64,000 bases of DNA from Idiomarina loihiensis (lineage in GTDB: Bacteria; Pseudomonadota; Gammaproteobacteria; Enterobacterales; Alteromonadaceae), in assembly GCF_024584785.1 (NCBI RefSeq), contig NZ_CP074112.1:2170001-2234000 (forward strand), written 5' to 3'. This document shows positions 27,309 through 35,321 of the stretch, piece after piece (position 1 is the stretch's first letter; each line of letters begins with the position of its first letter). A model generated the notes under the pieces. That model saw only the letters and a program-made list of their open reading frames with translations, was not told where the DNA came from and ran no database searches. The position numbers and the translations under genes are program-made.

Positions 27309-27737
27309 TTAGACCAGCTGAAGCCAAGTATAATTCAAGCCAATAATCAAAACGTAACGCGCTCCTTTACCCAGACTTACAAGCAATAAAAACCAACCGA
27401 AACGTAGCCTAAGCATTCCCGCAAACATAGTTAATGGATCGCCCAAAATAGGTAGCCAAGACAATAATAAACTCCACTTACCATAGCGATTAAACCAAGC
27501 CTGACCCTGTGCTAGACGAATTTTACTCACCGGAAACCAGCGCTGGTTTTGCCAATGAAGAAAATACCTGCCTAAGCTGTAATTCACACAAGACCCAAGT
27601 ACATTCCCTAAAGTAGCGACTGCCCACAGTGTTCCGATCGAGTCTGTCTGATTGAGCAAAAGCATCAGAAGCACTTCTGACGAACCAGGCAATAAGGTAG
27701 CTGATAGAAATGCTGAGATAAAAAGACTCAAGAACAC
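27309..27737 (-). CDS. yqaA: YqaA-type DedA-like membrane protein
   Basis: 142-residue inner membrane protein with the SNARE-associated/DedA-like core: FLSATLLPGSSEVLLMLLL, NVLGSCVNYSLGRYF, and WSLLLSWLPILGDPLTMFAGMLRLRF. I place the start at the GTG at 27737, because AGGAGG lies 10 bases before it; an in-frame GTG at 27779 would add 14 residues upstream of that site. DedA relatives act in lipid flipping or membrane homeostasis; no specific role is known for this member. It is divergent from the tRNA-Arg gene. Confidence 0.8.
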   Translation of the reverse strand: MFLSLFISAFLSATLLPGSSEVLLMLLLNQTDSIGTLWAVATLGNVLGSCVNYSLGRYFLHWQNQRWFPVSKIRLAQGQAWFNRYGKWSLLLSWLPILGDPLTMFAGMLRLRFGWFLLLVSLGKGARYVLIIGLNYTWLQLV

Positions 27738-27884
27738 AATCCACAACCCTCCTTGTACAAAATTCAAACAGGCGAACACGAAAATCTATCATTGCAACTA
27801 GTTTACCTGTTACGTTACTGGACATGGGAGTAATAATTCCCTAAAATCCACGCTCGCTGTTTTACCAACAGTACATTCCAATAC

Positions 27885-27961
<77 letters not shown>

Positions 27962-27991
27962 TTTCTTATAAGGTCTTTACTGATAGTAAAC

Positions 27992-28031
27992 ACTAACAAA
28001 TGTTTCTATGGGACCAAATTGGGACCAATTT
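27992..28031 (+). repeat. Left-end signature of island 1 (ACTAAC plus two 11-bp repeats)
   Basis: ACTAAC lies at 27992, 31 bases beyond the CCA end. From 28010 come two copies of GGGACCAAWT spaced 11 bp. The same arrangement occurs after att copies 2 and 3. Spacing close to one helical turn suggests protein binding, for example integrase arm sites; this is inference. Confidence 0.6.
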
Positions 28032-28138
28032 ATTAGCCCTGATGCGAACCAGGAGCCGCCCCTCCTCTCCCCAACGTGCAAAATTAGCGGTATAGTTACC
28101 CACAACGGATGTAAGACATCGCCTACAGCGGGACAATC

Positions 28139-31030
28139 GTGGCAAGCAACAACGTGGAACAGATAAAGACAATAGAACTGCATCCCAACTGGGTTGGCAA
28201 GTTGTTCGGCGACTATACGCAGCTGACCATAGACGCAGACAGCTTTTACATTGAAGAGCGTAATTGCAAGCAAACGTTACTTGGCACCTTCGATGAGCTG
28301 GCTACACTACCGACCACCGAAAAAGGACTATTCTGGTCAAGCCTAACCATTACCTTGGTGCCGAATAAACGCTACATTTTTAGCTTTATCACCAACGCAG
28401 CACTGACAAACGCGCTGCCAAAAATTCAGCAGCTGTGTTTACCGGCTCTGCAGCAGCGCATATACACAACCTACCAGCAGTTTCAGCAAAACGCGATAAA
28501 GCAGTATTTAAGAGACTCCACTATTCCAGCGCTCGAAACTCAACTAAACCATTTGCTGCCACTGGCGAAGGTAACTCAGTTCGAAGCAACAACGCGCCAG
28601 CAACTGCAGTTCATGCTTGGCCAAACACCAATTAGTGAACACGCAGATAACTTACGCGAAACGTACGAGAAACGCACATTAGCAACATACCAAAGTTTTT
28701 ACGACAAGGCCGAAGCCAACCCGCTAACGCACAGTCAACGCTTGGCGGTTATTCGCAACAATGATTTCAACCTCGTACTCGCCGCCGCCGGTACAGGGAA
28801 AACCTCTGTGATGGTGGCAAAAGCACTTGATCTCATCGTTAACCACGGCGTGAAACCCCATGAAATTTTGGTGTTAGCTTATAACCGTGCCGCCGCGAAC
28901 GAGCTGCAAGAGCGCTTCAACAAACGTGCCAAAGCTATAGGCACCGAAACAGAAAACGAAAGCAACACCCCAAGCATCGCCACCTTCCACGCCCTCGGCC
29001 GAGCCATACTTAAGCAAGCCAACCACACAGTGCACTTATCCAAATTTACCGATGACCCGAAAAAGCTCAATCAGTGGGTCACGCAATGGCTAATTAACCA
29101 ACTGAGGGAACTCCTCACCGTACTCGAAAAGCTATTCTCGTTAGTGTTCAAACCGGTAAACCCGTTTGATTTCGAAACCCAAGAAGACTACGAAAATTAC
29201 GTACGCGACAACGAATACCGCACGCTCAACGGCGAATTAGTAAAAGGCTACCAAGAGCTGATCATAGCCAACTGGCTATGCCGAAATGGCATCGAATACC
29301 AGTACGAATCGCCATACAAAAGCAAGCGCCGCATAGCCGAAGGTGTTGATTACAAACCAGATTTTTACTTAACCGAGGCTGATATCTATCTTGAGCATTT
29401 TGGCGTCGACAGGCACGGCAAAACCCGGCCCGATATCGACCGCCAAAAATACAATCAAGAAATGGAGTTGAAGCGCAACTTGCACCGCGAATGCGGCACC
29501 AAGCTAATAGAGACGTATCATTACGACTGGGTGGAGGGGAAACTTGAGCAGCGGCTCGAGCAGCTGATGCGCGAAAACAACGTAAAACTTCAACCACTAA
29601 CCGACGATGAGCTGCTCGAAAAACTCAACAACAGCGATCTTATTTCGACCTTAGCCGAGGTGTTATACAAATCGCTGCAGGCCATTCGCACCGAGCAACT
29701 CGACGACGAAGGCATCAGTGCGCGTCTAGCCCAGCTCGATAACCAACACGCCAATTGGTGCGCAGCTTTTCTCACGCGCTTGCACGAGTCATACCAACAA
29801 GCGCTGCGCGAAGAAAATGCTATCGACTTCGACGACATGATTTTGCAAGCGCAAGCCGTCGTCCAGCAAAACCAATTCAAGCCCAAATGGCGACACATTT
29901 TGGTCGACGAATTTCAGGACATTTCCGCCGCTCGACTAGGCCTCGTCAAAACACTCATCAAACACGGGCCGAACCCAACCATGACGGCGGTTGGCGACGA
30001 CTGGCAGTCTATTTACCGGTTCTCGGGCGGCAAGCTCGAAATCACCACCCGCTTTGGCGAGTACCTAGGCACGCATAGCCTAACCAAACTCGACAAAACC
30101 TTTCGCTACAACAACAGCATAGCCGACACCGCTGGCAACTTTGTGATGGAAAACCCTGAGCAATACAAAAAGCAGGTCGAAACCCATACCAAAGTGAGCA
30201 GCCCGCAAGTTTACTTGCTAGATTCCCTCATCGCTGACAAGCCCGATCCGGCCGGCAAAGTGGCCAAAATCATAGCTGCCATTCGCGAGCACGCGCCCGA
30301 CGACAGCATTGCCATCATTTGTCGCTACAATTATTTACTCAACGACGTACGCGAGAACCTAAAGCACGACGCAGAGCTGCAAGACGGCCAGCTGAAGAAC
30401 ATCAACTACTGGACCTTTCACAAATCCAAAGGCCTCGAAGCCGACCACTGTATTTTAGTGGGATTTTTTCAGGGCAAAGTCGGATTTCCGAACGAAAACA
30501 AAGGCCACTACATTGTCGAAGCCCTATTGCCGACGCTCGATTCATTTAAACACTCCGAAGAGCGTCGACTATTTTACGTCGGCCTAACGCGCGCCCGTAA
30601 AAAGAGCTACCTCGTCGCCGACCCGCATGGTATGTCAGCGTTCATTAAAGAAATACTGACACCCAAATACGATATCGCAATTTCTTCAGAGCGTTTTCGG
30701 GAGAAGTTTCAGGAAATATTCAAGTGTCCGAAATGCACCAACGGCTATCTGAAACGCCACCAAGGCCAATATGGCGCATTCTACCGCTGCACCACCGGCA
30801 ACGGCTGCTCGGTACGCCCGCGAGTTTGCAGCGCGTGCGGCTCACCCACCATCGACCACTGGTTCCATAGCATCTGTAACAACCCCGACTGCCGCGGCGA
30901 AACGCCAATTTGCGATAAGTGCGGCCGCCCCATGAAACAGCGCGAAGGCCGCTACGGAAAATTCTGGGGCTGCACCGGCTACGGCATTAAAGACGACCAA
31001 TGCCGACACACCCGCAAATGGCTGCCTTGA
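28139..31030 (+). CDS. HelD-like SF1 helicase with nuclease-like insert and C4 zinc ribbons
   Basis: 963 residues, GTG start. The N-terminal ~200 residues resemble the helicase IV (HelD) N-domain. SF1 motifs: AAAGTGKTSV (near 218), LAYNRAAANELQERF, VDEFQDIS (near 588), GDDWQSIYRFSGG, FRYNNSIA, FHKSKGLEADH, FYVGLTRARK. Inserted between helicase motifs (about 370-465) is a segment with YKPDFYLTEADIYLEHFG and EMELKR, resembling a PD-(D/E)xK nuclease core. The C terminus (about 862-960) has two topoisomerase-type C4 zinc ribbons plus a third Cys cluster. It is the first gene of island 1, next to the tRNA. A DNA repair or phage-defence role is plausible but unproven. Confidence 0.8.
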   Translation: MASNNVEQIKTIELHPNWVGKLFGDYTQLTIDADSFYIEERNCKQTLLGTFDELATLPTTEKGLFWSSLTITLVPNKRYIFSFITNAALTNALPKIQQLCLPALQQRIYTTYQQFQQNAIKQYLRDSTIPALETQLNHLLPLAKVTQFEATTRQQLQFMLGQTPISEHADNLRETYEKRTLATYQSFYDKAEANPLTHSQRLAVIRNNDFNLVLAAAGTGKTSVMVAKALDLIVNHGVKPHEILVLAYNRAAANELQERFNKRAKAIGTETENESNTPSIATFHALGRAILKQANHTVHLSKFTDDPKKLNQWVTQWLINQLRELLTVLEKLFSLVFKPVNPFDFETQEDYENYVRDNEYRTLNGELVKGYQELIIANWLCRNGIEYQYESPYKSKRRIAEGVDYKPDFYLTEADIYLEHFGVDRHGKTRPDIDRQKYNQEMELKRNLHRECGTKLIETYHYDWVEGKLEQRLEQLMRENNVKLQPLTDDELLEKLNNSDLISTLAEVLYKSLQAIRTEQLDDEGISARLAQLDNQHANWCAAFLTRLHESYQQALREENAIDFDDMILQAQAVVQQNQFKPKWRHILVDEFQDISAARLGLVKTLIKHGPNPTMTAVGDDWQSIYRFSGGKLEITTRFGEYLGTHSLTKLDKTFRYNNSIADTAGNFVMENPEQYKKQVETHTKVSSPQVYLLDSLIADKPDPAGKVAKIIAAIREHAPDDSIAIICRYNYLLNDVRENLKHDAELQDGQLKNINYWTFHKSKGLEADHCILVGFFQGKVGFPNENKGHYIVEALLPTLDSFKHSEERRLFYVGLTRARKKSYLVADPHGMSAFIKEILTPKYDIAISSERFREKFQEIFKCPKCTNGYLKRHQGQYGAFYRCTTGNGCSVRPRVCSACGSPTIDHWFHSICNNPDCRGETPICDKCGRPMKQREGRYGKFWGCTGYGIKDDQCRHTRKWLP

Positions 31031-31041
31031 AGATAGGGGTG

Positions 31042-31067
31042 CAGACCCTGGTCTGGACCAGGGTCTG
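31042..31067. repeat. Perfect 12-bp inverted repeat (REP-like or terminator)
   Basis: Arms CAGACCCTGGTC and GACCAGGGTCTG flank TG, 11 bp after the helicase stop. No T-run follows, so it is not a classical terminator. GGGTCTG-type palindromes resemble REP sequences mobilised by RAYT transposases; I saw no second copy in the window. Confidence 0.6.
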
Positions 31068-31100
31068 GAGCGAAGATGATAAACCTTAAACGTTTGTACA

Positions 31101-31469
31101 CTAATCGCATGATTGAGTTTGAAGACCTTGCTCGCGATTAAGTTTTTGTGTTGCCTCGCAAGCCGACCTTGATTGCTTACCTGCACACTCGCTATTGAAT
31201 CTATCGACCATTGTTTCGTATTTCATTACATTTGTATTGTAAGCGCTTACTTCGCTTTCGCTATAGCTATTAACTATAGTGACGTCTAGTTTTTGGGCTA
31301 ACCAGTTAGCTTCATTAAATAACTTTACGCACTCTTCCATTTTTTTATCAGATATAACCGAAACAGAGCCTATAGTGCGCTGGCTAGGTGGCATTTTATA
31401 TTCCTGTTGAGTAACGCCACTGACTGAGGAGAGGAGAAGGCTAAATAAAAGAGTAGTTGTAAGAGTCAT
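31101..31469 (-). CDS. Small exported protein, unknown function
   Basis: 122 residues. A signal peptide (MTLTTTLLFSLLLSSVSGV) is followed by a hydrophilic mature part with four cysteines (EECVKLF, SECAGK, SACEAT, QSCD), which could form two disulfides. I start at 31469, with AAGGTGG upstream, rather than at an ATG three codons earlier. It sits convergent to the helicase gene inside island 1. I do not recognise the family. Confidence 0.55.
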   Translation of the reverse strand: MTLTTTLLFSLLLSSVSGVTQQEYKMPPSQRTIGSVSVISDKKMEECVKLFNEANWLAQKLDVTIVNSYSESEVSAYNTNVMKYETMVDRFNSECAGKQSRSACEATQKLNREQGLQTQSCD

Positions 31470-31566
31470 CCTGCCCACCTTAAATAAATATTTGCCAGTT
31501 AGAAATATAGTAAAGACTTGAATCGTGAGAGTGTAAAAGATTTTGTGTAAATGGCTGGTTTCACTG

Positions 31567-31852
31567 TTAAATCCGATCCTGATATATAATCTCGAACTGT
31601 GCCATCGCTGGCTTCCAGTTGCGTATGGGCATAGTCAACTTTTTTGAAGCCTGATGCAAGGCCAAGTACAGCACCTTCATGACGGCTTCGTCGTTAGGGA
31701 ACGACCGGCGAGTTTTGGTGATTTTGCGCAGTGACGCATTCAGCGACTCAATGGCATTGGTGGTATAAATGGCCTTGCGTATCTCAACTGGGGAGTCGAA
31801 GAACACACTTAAGCGCTCCCAGTTTGCCCGCCATGAGCGACTGATGGTGGGA
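31567..31852 (-). pseudogene. IS256-family transposase, C-terminal fragment
   Basis: About 95 residues, from HPTISRSWRANWERLSVFF through the diagnostic EIRKAIYTTNAIESLNASLRK segment of mutator-type (IS256) transposases to a stop at 31567. It is joined abruptly to the IS3-like terminal repeat at 31853. Inactive. Confidence 0.85.
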
Positions 31853-31882
31853 TGATCCGTACCACTAAAAGTGGACACTTTG

Positions 31883-32698
31883 CTAAGCACTATTTTTTAA
31901 TTCAAAGTTCTCTGGGCTGAGATAGCCAATAGCACTATGCCTTCTTGTCTTGTTGTAATCAACTTCGATGTACTCAAAGACTGCTCGGCGCATATTTTCT
32001 CGATCCATGATGGGCTCGTCCTGCAAGGCTTCGACCTTTAATGAGTGAAAGAAGCTTTCGGCACAGGCATTATCCCAACAATTTCCTTTTCGGCTCATAC
32101 TCTGAGTAAGTCTATGTTTTTTAATTAAATCTCGATAATCGTTTGAACAATATTGACTACCTCGGTCGCTGTGAACAATGATCCCTTCGGGAAAGCCTCT
32201 GCGAAATAAAGCCATTTTCAGAGCATCACACACCAACGTTGCGGTCATTCGGTTACTCATCGACCAGCCAACAACCGAGCGTGAATATAAATCGATGATT
32301 ACCGCTAGGTACAGCCAGCCCTCACTAGTGAATAAATACGTGATATCGCCAACCCACTTTTGATTCGGAGCTCTTGCCGTAAAATCTTGCTCCAGCAAGT
32401 TTGGCGCCACAGGCTGATTGTGCTTACTGTCCGTGGTGACCTTAAATTTACGTGCAGCCTTAGGTACAAGGCCCTGGCGTATCATACTATTGCGAATAGT
32501 TTTGATGTCGGGTGTTATGTCGAGCTCTGCCAAATCCACTTGGATACGCCGAGCGCCGCTGCGCTCTTTCGAGTCAATAAATGCCTGCTTAATCGCCTCG
32601 TCTCGCTAAATTTGACGCTGCTCTCGAGGACTGACTGTCTGACCATGTTTCCGCCAGGCATAATACCCACTACGCGATACGTTGAGCACGTTCACCAT
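31883..32698 (-). pseudogene. IS3-family OrfB (DDE transposase), nonsense mutated
   Basis: Equivalent in length (816 bp) to the intact orfB at 57554-58369. The sequence CAAATTTAG replaces CAAATTGAG, making a TAG stop at 32606-32608 about 30 codons after the ATG. Downstream, the catalytic residues are still present (GDITYLF, HSDRGSQY, CWDNACAESFF), so the lesion is recent. An internal restart at 32539 could make only an N-terminally truncated protein. Confidence 0.88.
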
Positions 32699-32748
32699 CC
32701 GCTTTAAGGTGAATTGATGCTGGTGCTCAAGAATAAACTCAAATCTGG

Positions 32749-33033
32749 CTATTTTTGGTTCTTCGCGAAGTAGGTAGCCGCCTTTTTTAATATGGCTAGG
32801 TCCTCTGCCTGTTCAGCTAATTGACGTTTTAATCGAGCAATTTCAGCGGCTTGCTCTGCTTCTCTGGCGCTCGTGCTAGATTTTTTTTGCGCCGCAGTCC
32901 GCCAACTGTACAGCTGGGATTCGTAGACTTTCAGTTCTCTAGCCGCCGCTGCAACGCCTATTCTTTCAGCTAATTTCAGGGCTTCTGCTTTAAATTCTTG
33001 TGTGTGGACTTTGCGTGTTTTATTTGCTTTCAT
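32749..33033 (-). CDS. IS3-family OrfA (helix-turn-helix DNA-binding protein)
   Basis: 94 residues: basic N-terminal HTH (TQEFKAEALKLAERIGVAAAARELKVYESQLYSWR) and a leucine-zipper-like C terminus (AEIARLKRQLAEQAEDLAILKK). In intact elements it is fused to OrfB by a -1 frameshift on an A6G heptamer near its end. It differs from the copy at 57219 by two residues. Here it cannot produce a working OrfAB because orfB is interrupted. Confidence 0.9.
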   Translation of the reverse strand: MKANKTRKVHTQEFKAEALKLAERIGVAAAARELKVYESQLYSWRTAAQKKSSTSAREAEQAAEIARLKRQLAEQAEDLAILKKAATYFAKNQK

Positions 33034-33095
33034 GATTCACCTCGTTAAGTGATTTTACTCACTTAGCTCGGTATCCAAAAGTACTGGTACGGATC

Positions 33096-33421
33096 ATTTC
33101 TGCTAATGCCAGCTTCAGCGCTTTCTCAGAGCGTAACCCTCGCTCTAAACTACTTGGATAAAAATCCGTGTCGCGGGTTTGCGGTATACTTAAATCGAGC
33201 ATCCCGAATCGGCTCTGTAGCGACTTTTTCTTATAACCGTTGGTGTAACCTTGGCGCTCTTCTGAACGCTCCCAGGGGCCTGCTCCAAGGTGCCGCTCTC
33301 GCTCTAACCGCATGGCTTCATTGAGTAAAATACTGATCGCTTCGGCTGTACCGTCCAAGCCTTGTTCAATCAATAATTCCAAAACATCGCCAATCGATCT
33401 ATCCTGTATATCGCAGGTCAT
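33096..33421 (-). pseudogene. IS256-family transposase, N-terminal fragment
   Basis: About 109 residues: DVLELLIEQGLDG, NEAMRLERERHLGAGPWER, RQGYTNGYKKKSLQSRFG and DTDFYPSSLERGLRSEKALKLALAEM, all typical of IS256 N-terminal domains. The frame runs into the IS3-like end at 33095, adding about 11 foreign residues (IRTSTFGYRAK). Inactive. Confidence 0.85.
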
Positions 33422-33538
33422 TGTGGTTCCTCTTTCAATTTACTTTGGTCGGTAAATCAAAAGGATAAACTTTGACCTGCACCTTTTCCAGCTCAGGCGA
33501 AATTACAGAAAGAATGATGCACTAACAATTTTTATTAG

Positions 33539-33568
33539 TTGTTTTTATTTATTTTCGTTTGCTATCAT
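33539..33568 (+). promoter_or_regulatory. Candidate sigma70 promoter of bcsEFG
   Basis: TTGTTT (33539) and TATCAT (33563) separated by 18 bp, in a very AT-rich stretch about 30 bp upstream of the bcsE start. Position and hexamers are plausible but there is no independent support. Confidence 0.35.
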
Positions 33569-33600
33569 ACTAAAAATTATAGATAAAAGACAAACTCGTA

Positions 33601-35148
33601 ATGCTCACGCTGACGAAGCTGGTAAACCATAATGACGACTTCTTACCACCTTTAAACTCAGGTCAGGTACATGCCTTTAGTGCGACAACACACGAGCCTC
33701 TCGTTAACATCGTCGCAGTATTGCAACAACAAGCTTCCGTCATCTATCTGTGCGCTGCGGAGGTTAGTGAGCGCGAGCGCCTTTTTGCTCCTTCCGAACC
33801 TGTTGCGCAAGCCGAAGTTAAGCTCCGAAAGCGGTTTAACAGCGCTGACTTTTATAGCGGTCTCGATGCGCTGACTGCAGGGCACAAAGTTGTTGTAATG
33901 CATTTAAGTACTGAGCCTAGTACCCTCAATGACTTCTTACTAAACGGCGCACAGCTTGTAACCCTAGAGGAATGGGCAGCGAGCGAAGCTAAAATTATTT
34001 GTTTGTGCTTTTCCGGTGACTTAACTTCAACATCACTGGAGCAGCAATTAACGCAGCTAGAAAGCCGTTTTCAAAGTTTTAGTAGCTTTTCCCTTGCCCC
34101 AAATGGGTTTTGGCTCGAGGTAAACTATTGGTTTCATCGCGGCAAAGTCCGCCAAGACAAATTTCGTATTGTTGCAGGTAGTGAGCACGAATGGACGCTG
34201 GACTCAACCAACCCAATGGATGAAGACCACGCTAAGTTGCGATTGGAACAGGCTCCTATTTTTTATCTAAGCAGTGCAGTTACCGGACAAGAGATTGCCC
34301 CCGTGGAATGGCAACAACTCCGCTCCGAGCAAGCTGTTTCAACTGCACTCGAGCGTAACAGTGACGACGCAATATTATTGTCCTATTATCGGGGGCAGGA
34401 TATCGTCACGTTAATGAAAACAATCTTTCAGTTGCGCAGCTATTTTGGCCGCTACCTGCGGATTTATGTGCGCGAATTAGATCAGTCCATCCGTCACACG
34501 GATGAACAGCTATTGTTGCAGGCGGGAGCCACTCTAATACTGCCAATCAATTTACGCTTTAGCCAAGTCGTGTCATTGATAGAAAGCTCTGTTGGCTGGC
34601 GTTTCTCGCGCTCTTTACCACATAGTTTTGCCGCTTTGCAGGAACAGTTTGTACCCAAAGTTCTGCAGGGCTACACCCCACTCTCCTCATTTGTCCAGCA
34701 TGTGCGCAGATTAGCTCGTTTAGCCAGTGAACAAAACATTGACTATAGCTTGGTCTTAGGTAAACCGGCACGAGGGTTAAAAGTAGTCGATGTTGTGCAA
34801 CGCTTTCATCATCGCCGCGGAGGCGACCTGATAAGTAGTGGTGAACGTCTCGTTCCCATTTTTTTATTTGGTTGTCGAGCACAAGACGTCACACACACTT
34901 TGGAGTTTTTATTTGGCGCGCCACTCGCTAATGTTTTCGTAAATGATCAACGCATACATACGTTACAGAGTCTCGAGAGTAAGCTTGATGACCTTGAAGC
35001 GAGTCACAACAACCTCGATCTAACGGATGCCTTAGTTCAGGCAGAACATACCGAGGAGCGTGCTGACGAAGACTTGTACCGTCGCGTGTTCCCACGGGGG
35101 TTCTCGCCACTACATAAGGTAACACCACCTTCAGAGTCGGAGTCGTAA
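33601..35148 (+). CDS. bcsE: BcsE-like c-di-GMP receptor for cellulose biosynthesis
   Basis: 515 residues, soluble. The C-terminal half matches the GIL domain of BcsE: YLRIYVRELDQSIRHTDEQLLLQAGA, then the I-site-like RxxD in HHRRGGDLIS followed by PIFLFGCRAQDV. In enterobacteria BcsE binds c-di-GMP and stimulates maximal cellulose synthesis together with BcsF and BcsG. The gene order E-F-G is preserved here. No good Shine-Dalgarno is seen before the ATG at 33601. The transcript is oriented toward, not away from, the bcsQABZC block. Confidence 0.85.
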   Translation: MLTLTKLVNHNDDFLPPLNSGQVHAFSATTHEPLVNIVAVLQQQASVIYLCAAEVSERERLFAPSEPVAQAEVKLRKRFNSADFYSGLDALTAGHKVVVMHLSTEPSTLNDFLLNGAQLVTLEEWAASEAKIICLCFSGDLTSTSLEQQLTQLESRFQSFSSFSLAPNGFWLEVNYWFHRGKVRQDKFRIVAGSEHEWTLDSTNPMDEDHAKLRLEQAPIFYLSSAVTGQEIAPVEWQQLRSEQAVSTALERNSDDAILLSYYRGQDIVTLMKTIFQLRSYFGRYLRIYVRELDQSIRHTDEQLLLQAGATLILPINLRFSQVVSLIESSVGWRFSRSLPHSFAALQEQFVPKVLQGYTPLSSFVQHVRRLARLASEQNIDYSLVLGKPARGLKVVDVVQRFHHRRGGDLISSGERLVPIFLFGCRAQDVTHTLEFLFGAPLANVFVNDQRIHTLQSLESKLDDLEASHNNLDLTDALVQAEHTEERADEDLYRRVFPRGFSPLHKVTPPSESES

Positions 35149-35149
35149 C

Positions 35150-35299
35150 ATGCCAGAGTCTCAAGTGATTCAAATTGTGCTCGCGACTTTTGCACTTGGC
35201 TTTATTGCCGGCTTGTTGAGCCTCAAGCTCATTAGAATATTCTTAAAACGGGTGCGGCGCCTAACCGCACGATATCGTTATTTTCGCAAACTCAACTAA
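35150..35299 (+). CDS. bcsF: BcsF-like single-pass membrane peptide
   Basis: A 49-residue ORF: MPESQVIQIVLATFALGFIA starts it, one transmembrane helix continues to about residue 28, and a strongly basic tail follows (KRVRRLTARYRYFRKLN). It starts 1 bp after the bcsE stop and ends 22 bp before bcsG. BcsF is a short membrane protein that recruits BcsE and is encoded exactly here in other type II bcs loci. Identification rests on position and topology because such peptides diverge quickly. Confidence 0.75.
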   Translation: MPESQVIQIVLATFALGFIAGLLSLKLIRIFLKRVRRLTARYRYFRKLN

Positions 35300-35321
35300 A
35301 CCTGATTAATAGAGGATATCA

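Larger units (their letters stand above)
31853..33095 (-). mobile_element. IS3-family insertion sequence, copy 1 (1243 bp, inactive)
   Basis: Bounded by imperfect terminal inverted repeats starting TGATCCGTACCA (ends TG...CA, as in IS3). It carries orfA and orfB on the minus strand and is almost identical to the copy at 57156-58399. OrfB has an in-frame TAG at 32606-32608. The 3-4 bp flanks (GGGA left, TTTC right) show no target duplication, consistent with an adjacent deletion into the IS256 remnant. Confidence 0.88.
31567..33421 (-). mobile_element. IS256-family element remnant, disrupted by an IS3-family insertion
   Basis: Two pieces of one IS256-type transposase gene lie on either side of the IS3-like copy: the N-terminal part at 33096-33421 and the C-terminal part at 31567-31852. 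Together they account for about half of a normal ~400-residue transposase, so the middle, including most of the DDE core, has been deleted. Outer inverted repeats could not be defined. Confidence 0.8.

Noticed and set aside
27962-28138. Integrase gene or remnant beside the tRNA
   Set aside because: Both strands lack any tyrosine-recombinase motif; only short repeats are visible.
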